A DNA stretch of 62,000 nt from Mesostigma viride. Lineage: Eukaryota > Streptophyta > Mesostigmatophyceae > Mesostigmatales > Mesostigmataceae. Both the position numbers and the translations under genes were made by a program. The stretch spans positions 1,422,578-1,484,577 of the forward strand of contig RPFO01000213.1 in NCBI GenBank assembly GCA_009746045.1, read 5' to 3'. Each line of letters begins with the position of its first letter. The first letter of the stretch is position 1. Below, one piece after another: positions 10,801-23,850 of this stretch. The notes below the pieces were generated by a model. It ran no database searches. It had not been told where the DNA came from and saw nothing but the letters and a program-made list of their open reading frames with translations.

Positions 10801-13800
10801 GGGTGGGAGATGGAGAGAGATACACACATTGTGCGGAGCTTTTCAATATTGTGTGGGGAGCATTTCAACATGGTGAGGAGATTTATGAAGGTGAAGAGAG
10901 CACATGCCAACAAGCCTGTCGCACTTCGCTGCCACAGAGGAATGCGAGCAGAAGTAAAGACAGCCGTTATGAGCCTTGGAGAGTACCTTTTCTGGGCAAC
11001 AATGAACTTAACTGGAGGTTTACATTGGCAACAATAAACTTAACTGGAGGTTCACATTGGTACACCATGCATCGTCGTCGGCGGTATGGATTGCTGGACA
11101 ATCTAGACACCATCCCAGGTTGCTCCTACCCAAACCAACCTGTTGTCTTACTTGAGCAATTTTGTGTCAACTGTAATGTAAATGTTTTGGAAATTTGGAA
11201 GTCTCTGTCGCCGTTCAAACCATATTGGCCTGCAAGACACCATGCCATGCTATGCTTGGGTCAAGAAGACCTGAGTTGGCCTGCAAGACGCCACACAAAG
11301 CGACAACGACGAGACCGCTGTCTTACCATACGGTGCCCAGGCAGACTCTGGGTCTCCAGGGTTGCTGACTAACGCGAGTGAAAATCCGACAAGAGCCTGC
11401 CTACGTTTCGGTCGTGATTCAAGTATGACCACGCCATAACATATCCTGCACTGCGTTATTATTGACAAGAAGATGGGTACATTTGATTGAAATATCACAA
11501 ATGACCAGTAATGAATGAAATCATTATCAGGAATGGATGAAATCTGGGTCACAATACCAGCACTAGTGATAGCTTCTGTTTTCATCAATAGACAGATGGT
11601 TCCGAAAACATACTCCCGTCCACCTGCCCTGGCACCGTAACGTGCCCTCAACGACTCGAGGTACTTTGTAGGTGCAGACGGGAGCACCGCCCCCGACAAT
11701 GTGGCCAACCTCAGTCCCTGCGCCATGCCGAATCTGGAGCAGCAGATCCAACCCCACACAAGCAGGCGCGTTCGGGACGCTCACTGCCAGGTGTGCCAGG
11801 TGTGCCAGGTGTGCTATCGGGTGGAGCCTGAGGCCATGCGCCTTAATATGACCACCGAAATTGTGTCTGGCATCTCTATTGTGTCTGGTCTACACTGCGT
11901 AAGACCAGCATGGAGCGGGATCCACGCAGGAACATGGCTGTGCCCGGCTCGCACGGCAGCTTTTTTCCTTTCTGCCAGCACCGTCACTACTTTAACAGCA
12001 TCCATCCTGGTCGTCACCCAATGCGGAACCCGGCTGGCGAGGGGGTGAGTAAAAAGGGTTCTACAACCCAGGGAGTTGCGGCAATGCCCTATCACCCAGG
12101 CAAGGCTGAGGTGATCACGGTGTACGATGGTCAAGGCACACGTGCCTGACCTACAACGTGGAATGGAATGGAACGCGACGTCCCTGCAAAGGCTGAGAGC
12201 TTTGGGAGGGCAGGTAATGAACGGACAACTAAGAACACACGGGTCGTTAATCATGATCCCTCCTCCCAAAAACTGCACAAACAAGAAAAGGCTACATTCC
12301 GTCCCATGCGAGACACTGTCCGAAGCACCCGAGCACCAGCGAACCCCAGGCTTCGTGAGGGTGACACCTGTGCGGCAAATCAGGGCGTAAGATCCCTATT
12401 TCCAGACCCCTCACCGAGTTGAGCAGCAGACCCAGAGCGCCCGCGTGCACGCCCTCGTAATACAGCTCCAGATCCTCCTGTGCCGTCCGCTCCAGCATCT
12501 TCCCGCCCCCCTCCTCCATGAGATGCCGCAGAAAGTGCCCCCCCCCCCCACACCTCCGTCACCGGCGTGACTGCCAGCGTCCAGGTTCAAGCTGCCAGCA
12601 TTCCCCACGGTCCCTGTAGCAGGGATCCCCGACGGCATGCCGCCCGCGGGGGCCACGCCAGCTGTCGCGCCGACGCCGTCCGGTCGCCCCCCGTACACGT
12701 CGCGCCCCATCCAGTCCGTGTCAAACAAGAGGAAGGGGAACCAGCTCACCTGGGGGGGGGGGCAGTATCAAGGGCAGATGGGTGCTTAATGGGCACGGGT
12801 GGTGGCCAGTATCAAGGGCAGATGGGTGCTCAATGGGTGCGGGGTGGTGGCCAGTATCAAGGGCAGATGGGTGCTCAATGGGCGCGGGTGGTGGCCGGTA
12901 TCAGGGCAAAAGGGGGGGGCAACGATCAGCATTAATGGGAGCGTCTGCCCAGAAACTACCGCCTGCTGTGGCTTTGCTGCCAACCAAACACCCGCACCCG
13001 CAATCCCCACCAGCATGCTACGTTCACAGTACACAGGAAGGCACAGACGGAACCAACTCAGCATAAGTGTCTCCACTGTGCGACATTCACACGAAACGTC
13101 CTCAGCTACCCCTAAGCTCACAAGCGATCTACCACACACGCACGCAAGTGACCAAGAGCCCTGCCACCATGCTACGTGCCTACTTGGTACACTTTTCCAC
13201 CAAACCTTGAACCTCACAAGCACACATGCACGCACCCAAGTGAGCATGAGCACCACCAGCAGCCGCTTCATCTCAGGACTGAGCGCCAGCAGCGACGCGA
13301 ACACGCCCACATCCTCCGGCCGCTCTTCCTCCCCTGGCGCAGGCGCCCTGGGTGGCTCAGCGACCGCCGCCTCATTGCCCCCGCTCATCGCATCGGCACG
13401 GCCCTCGGCACGCTGCCTCCGGAGAGAGCTCCAGGGGGCATCTAGGGACTCTGCGCGCCACAGGGGCGCGTCGGAGGCCACATGATGCGGAGGGTGCTCC
13501 CCCCCCAGATCCCCCGAGAACAACGCGCGGCGGAGGCCCTCCCCATCGGCGCCGTCGTGGTCCCACGACCGGTGCCGGCGCAGGCGGTGGTGGTGGCCCG
13601 GGGAGGTCAGACCCCCCGTGTACCTGGCATGCCAGTCGTGGGGGTCGGCATCAACCCCCCCCGTGTCGCCCACTCCCCAACCGGCCCTGCGGCGTGCGGG
13701 CGTGGAGAGAGGGACGGGATGCGCGTGCGTGTCGCTGTCATGCGCCACCACGACCACTGCCGGGTAGTCCTGCGCGTGACAGCTGTCGTGCCCGTGGTCA

Positions 13801-16800
13801 TCACCGCTGTCATGCCCGGGCCCCTGGCCCGCATGCAGCGGCATGTAGCCGTCCGTGCCGTGATGTCCTGGCGTCCGGGGGGAACCCCCATGACCGCCGG
13901 CACTGCCACTTCCCTGGTGTCGCAAGTATGCCCCCTGCTCAGCTCTGTGTTCATGCTGGCTGCCAGCACTCTGCCCCCCCCCGGTCGTACCCTGACCACC
14001 ATGCCCAGTCCCGGCTAGGGCATCTGTCCCGTCAGCCCCCGCGGCATCACCGCTGATGCTATCAACCACATCGCCGGTAATGCTGCCGTCCCCATCCTCC
14101 ACGGGCTCGATCAGCGTCCCATCGCGTGCAAGCCTGGCCTCCTTGGCGGTGACAAAGGTGATCACCGTGGTGACGGCCAGAAGAAGCTGCAACGGGGGCG
14201 GGGTGGGGGAGGCGAGGGCGTGACAGGTGGCGGCGGCGGCGGGGGGGGGGGGCGTGACAAGTGACGGCAATAGGCAAGATATATCATTATAGGTGGCAAA
14301 TGAGACAGGTGGCGCGTGGGGGGATGAGTGGTGGTGTACGACATACACTTTAAAACCCCAGCACGCGCCAGCAATCGCTGCCGCTTTTGCTGAATTTTAT
14401 TCACATCCGCGAGCCCTTGGGATCTCCGCCATTTGTGGAGTAAGCAAGGGAAAGAGTGATGACAACTGATAAGGAACCGAGATGCCTGGTAGCATGCTTC
14501 CTGGGCACTTACATTAGAGACCAGCTTGGGGACCTCAGGCTTTTGAGAGACAAGGAAAAGTCCAAAGCTAAGGTAAGCTAGCCATATCAATGAGACAACC
14601 AGCGCAGGCCAGAAATATGGAGAACTATGGCTGCGAAAGCGGTCAACTGTACCAAACCCGTTATCGTAAACAACATGCGGTGCCGCCACCCACCAGCGCC
14701 AGGTAGAAGGCTGCCTTAAGATCTGCGCACGCTGCCTGACACGATGGCGTGAGGAGGAAGGGCATCCACCTGTCCCATCGTGCCATGGGCAGCACAACAT
14801 GGAGAGACGGCAGTGTGACTGTGTGCCACGGGGGAAGGGTTAGGTGGCGTATGGCCGGATGACATGGCGTGTTCCCATGTCCCGCCACCGCACACTGGTA
14901 TCTGCGGCATTAGTTGTGTTGTACGACAGCTGCACTGGCACCCTGGATCTTGATGTGGCCTGTGATGTGGATGTTTGATGTGGCCTATGATGTGGACGTT
15001 GATGTGGCCTATGATGTGGACGTTGATGTGGCCTATGATGTGGACGTTGATGTGGCCTATGATGTGGACGTTGATGTGGCCTATGATGTGGACGTTGATG
15101 TAGCCTATGATGTGGACGTTGATGTGGCCAATGATGTGGACGTTGATGTGGCCAATGATGTGGATGTCGATGTGGCCTGTGATGTGGACGTTGATGTGGC
15201 CTGTGATGTGGACGTTTAGTGAACCTAGAGGCCTTGATGTTGTATTATTAGCTCCATCTCACCTGTAAACATCCAAGCGAAAAGGAAACTCAAGCAAGAC
15301 GAGACGCATGATTATCAAATGTGTCAAACTCACTCAAACTAGCATGTCACACCATCACTCAATAAACCATCGCAATATTAACAGCAGAAAGGTGTAATCC
15401 TGTGTCATGACACGTGTGTTGTCATATTCCTTCAGTCCCCCGTCACCGCATGGCAAAAAAGTCAGATAAGAGCTATTCCTGGCGAGAGGCCGGAGATCCC
15501 CACCCGCAGAAAAGGGAAGGCACCTTCTCCTGAAGTCCCCACTCCCCGAACAGACCCCCTAGTGCCGACAAGGGCCATGCATACGCTTGCGGGCACACAC
15601 GCTATGCGTGCCGGCTGCAAGCAGAGCCCTGTACCGCTACTTCCAGGAGCAACAAGACCACCTTGGTACAGCGCATCCGCTCCTGTGCCCACATGAGCGC
15701 ACCTGTGCCCACATCAAACACGACAAAATGATACTCCACGCACCTGTGCCAGTTGCTGGTGGCGCCCACCGCGTACCCCAGCACGCTGCCCACGCCCATC
15801 CAGAGCGAGAAGAAGGCGTTGCCCAGCTCCGCGCGGTCCCCTGGGGCGGTGGAAGCAGAGGACGGGCCAATATATTTGGTGACATGTGACAGCATAGGGC
15901 CAATAGTGACAGGTGGCAGCACAACACAACAGTGAGAGGTGAGGAGCGGGAAAGCGAGGGGAGGAAGGGAAGGACAGCGTGATGGCAAGAGACAGCAAAA
16001 CACACGGCGACGGTGACAGCAAAATTCAAGAGTGTGCTTGTGATGAGGACAGCAGCTGCTAATATGCATCATGGCGCTTGCATGCCATGATGAGGACAAC
16101 AGCCCCCACACTACAGCTGCGCAAGGCCACCCCTGTGTTGAGGCCCCGCAAAGGCTGGTATCCTAGTTGGTTGGAATGCCCAGCAACCACCTTGTCTTTG
16201 CCCACCGACCTCCTTAATCTTCGCCCACCAACCACCTTAGATATGCCCACCAACCACCTTATCTTTGTCCACCACCCACATTATCTTAGAAACTCTTGGC
16301 ACCTTATTATCTTAGAAACTCTTGGCACCTTATTATCTTAGAAACTCTTGGCACCTTATTACCTTAGAAACTCTTGGCACCTTATTATCTTAGAAACTCT
16401 TGGCACCTTATTATCTTAGAAACTCTTGGCACCTTATTATCTTAGAAACTCTTGGCACCTTATTATCTTAAAAACTCTTGGCACTGCTTCCCAACACAAC
16501 TACCTTTACGCGTGCTTACAACCACCAGCAAAATGTTTAGCTACCCTGGCAAGTTGCATCGTTTGCGCCATACGTGCCTGATAGATCCGCCACAAGTGCG
16601 CGGCAGGGGCCCTGCGTGCACGCAACCACACCGACGCAGACGCAAGCAGAACCATGGAACCGCACGGGTGGTCCGATCTGATGTTAGTATGTTATGATAC
16701 GTTTTTATCTCATGAAAAAGTAAGCCGCAATTGATAAGTTCTTTAATAACAGTGCGCGGCGTGCGGGGCTGTCCCAGTATGAACCTTGGTCAAGCACTTC

Positions 16801-19800
16801 CATTTGCCTCCACCACAGCCCCCGGGGTTCAATACCTATGATAAATGGTTGCTGCAGACTGGGCGAACCGGAAGGGGGCAAACCGAAAGGAAGCCAGTGG
16901 GCCAAAATGTGCCCGCGCATGCTCAATAAAAGCCCAAGCCTCATCAGCGGTGTGTACAGCACACCACCCCGGGGAACACCCGTTGGGCACGGCCAGATGT
17001 CGCATTTCGGATCGTGCAGCGCTGGGTTGTGAAGAGATGGCATGGACGCATGAGAAAAGCACTACCGGGCACCCATGCAGCTACAAAACACAGACAACAT
17101 GGAAGAGGCGTCCCACAGGCATGATGGTTTGGCCAGGCGGCAGGCGACCACTCCAACCAATCATATAGCTGCTGTCCTCCGGCTTTTTGCCTTTGCACCG
17201 TGTGCAGTTCTTGGACGTTTGGAATCATGGCATGGCTAACGTGATGACTGACTAGCTAGACCTTTTCAGTGGTTTTCCATTTGCGGGTATTTCCTCGTAA
17301 ATGGTGGGAGAGCGATCGCAGCAATGGTGCTCACCACTAGACACTCCCGGCCAGTTAGGCTCGAAACACACGCCCTGATCAAGCATGCTGTTTCCGGCCC
17401 CACCGTCTAGGTCATCTAGTCGCTCTACACGTAAGCCAGCCATAATTTCAATGCACAAGGATACACATTTCCATCACCATTCATCTTCATCATCCTGAAC
17501 GACTCGAAAACGCGGAAAAGATAACGGCAGGCTCGAGCTACCATGGTCCGGATTCTCCCGATTTCTGGCCTGCGCTGGTTGTCTCCTTGATATAGCACTG
17601 GTATGCGTAAACAAGTCATGCAGTATGCTCGATGCTGACTTGTCATTGCTGCGAGCTCCGTATGTCCATGCAGCCGACTCAAATAAGGAATGGCTAAGGA
17701 GCGGCTCCCTTTCCTGCCAGGGTTACCCAGAACCAGCCCACACACCTGCACGCCGCCCCGACCGCCAATTGTGTCTCTGGCTCTCACGCTTCTGTGGGGT
17801 GCTTTCTAAAGAGTCCTCACCTCCAGCATGAAAGCCACAGGCATGTGGCTAGGATGGTCCACTTGGCCTCCCCTCCACGTGGCTACGATGAGTCCATGTC
17901 TGCATCAGCACCATTGTGGTATGGCTGCTTGCATCATGCACTTGTGCGGTCCTGTATGCCACCTCCCCACCGGATTGGTTACGTGGGCCATGCTACGAAT
18001 CATGCAGGGATCATGTCCACCCAGTGGTTGGTGTCGTGTCGCGGGCCACCTCACTACTCACCTTGCCACGCATTTACCTGTATGCAGCTGGCCACAACCT
18101 TACATGTATGGCGCTATGCCACATTTTTACCTGTATGTGCTCTTGGCTGCTCTGTCCGTATGTGATGCTCGAGAGTCTAGACCACTATTTAGCATTCACA
18201 TGTATGGTGTTGTAGGCCACATATAATGAGACCATGATCGCAGGCCAGTAGTCTTGAGAATCCGGACCATGGTAGGGTCAAGCCTAACGTTATCTTATCC
18301 ATGTTTGTCGAGTCGTTCAGGATGATGGAGATGGATGGAGTTGGAAGTTTGGAGCCTGGCACTTGAAAAATTATGGCTGGCTAACGTTCAGAGTGAAACC
18401 TAGACAGCCTAGCGAAAGAAAGACATCTACCGATACGACATACCTGAATCGTGTTGTTGGCCACGTCCAGCAGCCAGAAGCCGAGAATGAACACGACGGC
18501 CGACCAGGGGCGGAACCTAGTGGTGCGAAGCAACCAGTCAAGTGTGCAGTCAGTTAGCCAATCATCCAGTTGGCCAGGTAGCCAGTCAATCAGATAGCCA
18601 TGCAGCCGTCTAGCCTGCTAGCCCGTTGGCCATAGCCAGTCATTATCCACATGTAATGCAGTCGATTTCACGTCAAGCACGGGACATGAACGAGACACTG
18701 GCGGCGATCAATATCTACATGGGTGTCATAAGAAGTCCAGAATCGCAGCGTTGCATCAACGTTAGCTGAAGAAAGTACATCCATTGGGGAGGGCAGATTT
18801 GCAGGGGCACCTCACGCCCTACGGATGACGAGGGCGCCTCGTGCCCTACTTGGGGGCCGCGGGCATTACCTGGCCGTCACAGGGTCCCCCAACGCAGCGC
18901 CGATGTCCGACGCGCCCGAGATTAGGAACACCTGGACGATCACAGGTGGACGGCATGCAAAGAAAGACGATACACAAATGTAAATGATGACAGGCAGGCA
19001 TGGGGCAGCAGACCGGAAGGAGGGAGTATATGTAGACAAAAAATAGAGATGACACACAATAGAGATTGCCTACATGATGCAGGCAGTCGGAGATCAACAA
19101 CGGGCTGCCCACGATATCTCAGGCACAAGCCATGGGGCAGGACGCCCATGGAGGGGGGAATGACAACCCCCCCTAAGGCAGCCAGCACGGGTCGACACAA
19201 GCCAACACGCCAAGTGGACAAAAAGGGGGTGTTGATGAGGGGGTAAGTGCCCCGCCATGCCCACCCAATACAAGTGGACAACAAGGGGTTGTTGACAAGG
19301 GAGTAAGTGTCCTGCCATGCCCACCCAACAGGCCAAAAGAGACTGGCAGCCGTCACGGCTCATGATCCGTGGCCCTGCACCCAGCCCATGTGGCAACCAA
19401 GCGAAAGGCAGCAACCCAGAGCCATGCATGATGCCGTTGAAAGGCTAACTCCGTTAAAATGCCTACGCCGGTGCATGAGTCTCGGTGAGAGGCATCCCCC
19501 AACATGTCAGATTGGAGGCGAGAAGTGGGAATGCCCGGCAAACCGAGGAAGAGCATCCGATGACCTCACCAGACGCATATGTGGAAGGTGACGTCATCAT
19601 CATATGACAGGATCATGACGACCACCTGAAGGCCAGAATGAGAGCCGAGAGCGCATAGGCTGGCCACTGGGGAAGCGCCTCCCGTGTTGCGCTCGCATGC
19701 AGGGGATCCACGGCACTGATTTTTCCACACAAACTACATCACTCTATGCCTCGGCTGCAAGCCTCACTGGGATTGTGACCCCTAGACCATAAGCCTTTAC

Positions 19801-22763
19801 CACCACGGCCATGGATGCAAACGCCCTAAATCTTGCAGCAGTGGCCACCATTGAGTCCAAGTAGCGTACTGATTCCGTCCCGCAACCCTGAGCCCTGGAC
19901 TCCCAATTACACCACTCTTGAAACCTGCAAACGCAGAGACCTTGCCACCATGGCCACAGTGAGCCCTGAGCCCTGAACAGCACAGGATTTTGCCACCCCT
20001 ATAAACCATGATGCACACGCACTACTACCATGGCCATCAAGAACCCTGAGCCCTATGCCCTATGCCCTATGCCCTATGCCCTATGCCCTATGCCCTATGC
20101 CCTATGCCCTATGCCCTATGCCCTATGCCCTATGCCCTATGCCCTATGCCCTATGCCCTATGCCCTATGCCCTATGCCCTATGCCCTATGCCCTATGCCC
20201 TATGCCCTATGCCCTATGCCCTATGCCCTATGCCCTATGCCCTATGCCCTATGCCCTATGCCCTATGCCCTGTGCCCTATGCCCTACACTCAGGACTCCA
20301 CCACCATGGCTGCAGAAAACCGTGAGCCCTAGTAGCACGTACAGCACGTTACCGCCATGGCCGCAATGAATGGTATGGGCTCGACCCTAACATCAGGGCA
20401 ACTCACCGCCATGGCCACGATGAAGACACCTGCAACAATGAAGGGGCGCCGGCGGCCCCACTTGTGGTGGCAGGCATCGCTCCACACGCCGATGTAGGGT
20501 TGCACCTGGCAGGGGCAGGGGGGGGGAGGGGCGGGGGAGGAAGGAGGAGAGGCCCGCATGGAAGAAAGGATGATGTGAAGGAGAAGAGGACATGCCCCAA
20601 TGGAGGAGAAACTGATGGAGGTGAGGGAGGCAAATGGAGGGGGGGGGGAAGGGAGAGGACCAGCCCAGATGGAGGAGAGACGGGGAGGGGGAAGGACAAG
20701 CCCATGGAGGAAGGGGGCAGGGGAGGGGGCACGCAACAGCTACTTACTCATGTAGTGATGGGTGAATGCATGCCATGGGTGAATGCATGCCATGGGTGAA
20801 CGCATGCGATGGGTGAATGCATGCCATGGGTGGGAGACAGGCGGGGGAGTGGTTGGGGGTATAGGGTTTGAAATTTAGGGGACACCAGGGATAGGGGCTG
20901 ATGACCGGTGGCGGCGAATGGTTACGAAGCTGGCACGGACCGGCAGAAGCGCAGTAGGTGATTGATGACGGGAGAACAAAACAAAAGAGTGCCCATCCAT
21001 GCCCATCCATGCCCATCCACTGTGCTGTTCCCATCCATGCCCATCCATGCCCATCCATGCCCATCCACTGTACGCACGGGTGAAAGCATGGGGGCATCAA
21101 AGGAGCAAAACGAGCCGACATGCCCGCAGCAGGTGACGTGGATGCGGACAAACGTGCACGCCTCACCCCGAATCTAACATTGTTGCGTGAACACCGTTGC
21201 GTGAACCTTGTCCACACCATGACGTGGGACCTTCCAGCTAGGAACACACGGTCACGCATGCACAACAAGCACACGTTCTATTTATATCGCCTAGTTTCAT
21301 CTCTCTCACAACCTCCTCCACCAAGCCCCTCGTCCCCCAGGTCTACTCGCCCAAACGATTACACTATGATCCCACTGATGAATAGGGTACGGGATTACAT
21401 TATGATCCCACTGATGAATAGGGTACGGGATTACATTATGATCCCACTGATGAATAGGGTACGGGATTACATTATGATCCCACTGATGAATAGGGTACGG
21501 GATTACATTATGATCCCACTGATGAATAGGGTACGGGATTACACTATGATCCCACTGATGAATAGGGTACGGGATTACACTATGATCCCACTGATGAATA
21601 GGGTACGGGATTACATTATGATCCCACTGATGAATAGGGTACGGGATTACATTATGATCCCACTGATGAATAGGGTACGGGATTACACTATGATCCCACT
21701 GATGAATAGGGTACGGGATTACACTATGATCCCACTGATGAATAGGGTACGGGAGGGATATGAAGGCAGAGCCTGTCCTTCACTGTTTGTCTTCCCTCGA
21801 CCCATCTACGGACCGAACGGTTGTCCTTCCCACACAATGCACGGCAGCACCTGCGCTAACCCACGAGATACATAACCAGAGGTCTACATCGCATGATACC
21901 CGGGTGGTATACAGGAAGATACCGAGGGAGACGATACTGTGTCATATATATATGCCATCTCACTTCCGTAATCTATCATTCTCAATGAATATATATAGAC
22001 AACATAAAGGCAACAATATGCGATACAGAGAAGACCATAGCGAGGACCCACAAAGGCAGGAACACGCACAGGAGTGGCGGGGGCATGCGGGCAAGGGGCG
22101 ACCCACCAGCAGGCCGGTGATGGGCCCGCACAGCCAGATGTAGGAGGTCCACGCGTGGGGCACACCTAGCTCCTGCGCACAAGGGGTGCAGGGGGGGACA
22201 CAGGTACGGGCGCCAAGATAGAAACATCATGGCACCACTACTTCCCGTGAATAAATGGTGCACATCCAGCTCCTGCGGATACGGCCATCAAGGATCCAGG
22301 CATGTAGTCGATGTGAGCTGCAAACAATTGGCATCTGAGAAACGGCTTGTCCTCGCAATTGGTGGGATATGCAACAGAAATGTTGTCCAAAAGAGAAACC
22401 AAAAAGAACTTGATCCCTCTCAATGTCACAAATTCCCATGTTCGTTAGCTCGGACCCCAGTCCAGAGGCCGCCATGACAACCTTCCAGTGCCGCCTATCT
22501 TATCCAAACCAAGAGAAGCCTAAAACAAGTCACGGCAGATAGTTTTGTCCTGGGTGACAATGAATTGGGAAACTAACGCTTACTTGAACGTAAGGTGTTA
22601 GCAGCGACAGCTGCAACGCCCACCCTGCCTGGACACCAGCAACTACAGTGGATGCCAGTGCCAGCCGAAGCGGGGTCAGCGCAACCGCACCCGGCAGGGC
22701 AGGGCCCGAGCTTGCCATAACTGGATTCACCATTTTTCGAATTTGGCTCAAAGTGGAAGTCAA
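7883..22763 (-). CDS. Sucrose transporter (SUT/SLC45, GPH sugar:proton symporter family), 14 exons
   Basis: Membrane sugar/H+ symporter of the major facilitator superfamily. Exons read on the minus strand: 22763-22584, 22172-22107, 20505-20407, 18931-18870, 18516-18444, 16611-16545, 15840-15744, 14769-14694, 14186-13236, 12749-12415, 10788-10585, 9663-9600, 8875-8832, 8179-7883. All introns are GT-AG and the phases fit. Family signatures appear in order: [21 protein letters not shown]-x-SYIWLCGP, VQP-x-IG-x-WSD and [75 protein letters not shown]-x-[36 protein letters not shown] and FGGGSEPGF. The product is about 870 aa, longer than plant SUTs because exon 9 encodes a hydrophilic loop of about 280 aa rich in His, Gly and Asp. 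Exon 10 needs one more base in the C run near 12,540 to stay in frame. The first Met could be at 22763, 22733 or 22718. Substrate is inferred from family only. Confidence 0.88.
8893..9039. repeat. (TTTG)n microsatellite
   Basis: About 36 perfect tetranucleotide units inside intron 12 of the transporter gene. It makes long artificial ORFs in several frames, which are not genes. Confidence 0.95.
10066..10255. repeat. 51-bp minisatellite, 4 copies
   Basis: Units starting CATGATAACAGCAGCACAGC, with one to three differences between copies, in intron 11 of the transporter gene. Confidence 0.9.
12760..12907. repeat. About 48-bp minisatellite, 3 copies
   Basis: Units containing CAGTATCAAGGGCAGATGGG in intron 9 of the transporter gene, just upstream (on the minus strand) of exon 10. 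Confidence 0.85.
14957..15214. repeat. 24-bp minisatellite, about 11 copies
   Basis: Units of the form GATGTGGACGTTGATGTGGC plus four bases, within intron 7 of the transporter gene. Confidence 0.95.
16285..16485. repeat. 26-bp minisatellite, about 7 copies
   Basis: Units containing TTAGAAACTCTTGGCACC, in intron 6 of the transporter gene. Copies are nearly identical. Confidence 0.95.
17210..17600 (-). repeat. Dispersed repeat family R1, near-complete copy
   Basis: About 390 bp in intron 5 of the transporter gene. It is very similar to 33,950-34,325, and parts recur at 14,585-14,640, 18,240-18,345, 33,245-33,450, 35,480-35,560 and 52,195-52,392. Shared landmarks include TAACGGCAGGCTCGAGCTAC and CATGGTCCGGATTCTC. 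No recognised coding potential, so the class is unknown. Confidence 0.85.
18240..18345 (+). repeat. Dispersed repeat family R1, diverged fragment
   Basis: Plus-orientation fragment sharing GAGAATCCGGACCATGGTAG and GAGTCGTTCAGGATGATG with the other copies, but with many substitutions. It lies in intron 5 of the transporter gene. Confidence 0.7.
20051..20287. repeat. (CCCTATG)n heptanucleotide array
   Basis: About 34 units with one variant (CCCTGTG), in intron 3 of the transporter gene. It is open in all three forward frames because seven is not a multiple of three, giving false ORFs. Confidence 0.95.
20990..21068. repeat. Short CCATCCATGC repeat cluster
   Basis: Several 10-bp CATGCCCATC units in two blocks separated by CACTGTGCTG, in intron 2 of the transporter gene. 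Confidence 0.8.
21357..21752. repeat. 36-bp minisatellite, 11 copies
   Basis: Eleven almost identical units beginning GATTACATTATGATCCCACT (C/T variation at one site), in intron 2 of the transporter gene. The 36-bp length keeps one frame open, giving a 12-aa repeat peptide that is not thought to be real. Confidence 0.95.
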
Positions 22764-23850
22764 GGTTTTTCGTGCATGGCAATTGGCAAATGCCGGTCTC
22801 CAGCACAGGAGGCCACCGTCAAAGAGTCGTGCGCAGTGAAAAGTGGGGGCACGGCTTCGCAGCTCTACTCATGCAGGCTTCAACCTACAATAAAAAAAGC
22901 CATATCCACTCAGATACGCTGTTGATCTTGCTTCACGCATAAACGAAGCCTCGTTCCACCATCGTCACCAACTCGATCGCATCTTCTGAACTTTTAGTAA
23001 CAGCAACCAGAGTCTATTCCACAAGGAATTCCGGATCCCGCTGGTAGATACTCTGTCTTAGATTTACGGCTGTCTCAGCAACATTACTGACTGTGTCAAG
23101 TCTCATATATGAAGCAGTCAATTCTGCGCCATAGCTTCGTAGCGCATCCGCGGTACCCCTCCCCGGAAAATTGGTCCCTCGGCTGTTGCTGGCCGAAGAC
23201 GGCCACGGCCTCGTTCGTTCCTGATCACGCGGCCGCGGCGACAGGACTGAGGACGACATCGAAGCCATGCCGTACACGGCAACCATTTGGCGCGCAAGTA
23301 TTCTGAGGAACCGTGTTATGATGGCAGCTTCCTGTACTCGAACGCGCTGAGCCACTGAGTTTCGCGCTCGCAACCAGTCGAGCCAGGGGAAAGTCGTGGC
23401 ATTATTATGCCGAAGGACGCAGATAATTTTGACAAGTCAGCAACCTGAATACAGGCCGAGCTGGCTTCAGGCTCGCTTTCCCGCGCACTTTTTGTGTGCA
23501 GCGAACAGCATTACTACCGTTAATCATCGCCAGATGGAGTGAACTGCATCAGCTGGCGCCTGCCACGACGCAGGTTTTTACGTACATAATTTATTACGTG
23601 CCTGCCTGGCCTGCCTGCCATAGGAAATGGCTGACTTCGGACTTCGTGCAGGCACAGTGTGCAGTTCCAATTGAAACACGCTTGCGAGATAACTAAGTTG
23701 GCGTGATAGTCTCTGGCCTTGAGGAGCTTTGAGCTTATAATGAATCTCCTGGTAGCCTTGAATTGCCTGTCAGACTGTTAGTCTAAAATTGCTAGGATTA
23801 GGATAGAGCCAGCGCAAACGTCAACAGCTTCCTGCCGTCAATTCGGTGCA
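22764..23850. promoter_or_regulatory. Divergent intergenic region of transporter and bisphosphatase
   Basis: 1.09 kb between the first transporter exon (minus) and the first bisphosphatase exon (plus). It should hold both promoters (inference from layout). No clear TATA box or repeat is recognised and short ORFs look random. 23,150-23,350 is locally GC-richer. Confidence 0.5.

Noticed and set aside
12786-14348. Single 520-aa unspliced gene on the minus strand
   Set aside because: It is exon 9 of the transporter with intron read-through at both ends. The splice sites at 14,186 and 13,236 fit the family.
20051-20287. (CCCTATG)n as an internal telomere repeat
   Set aside because: Not a known green-lineage telomere unit (TTTAGGG or TTTTAGGG) and confined to an intron.
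20030-20369. Three overlapping ORFs of a PYALCPM-type peptide repeat
   Set aside because: Product of the (CCCTATG)n array, open in every forward frame.
21120-21875. 251-aa ORF with a 12-residue repeat
   Set aside because: The 36-bp minisatellite keeps the frame open by length alone, and it lies in a transporter intron.
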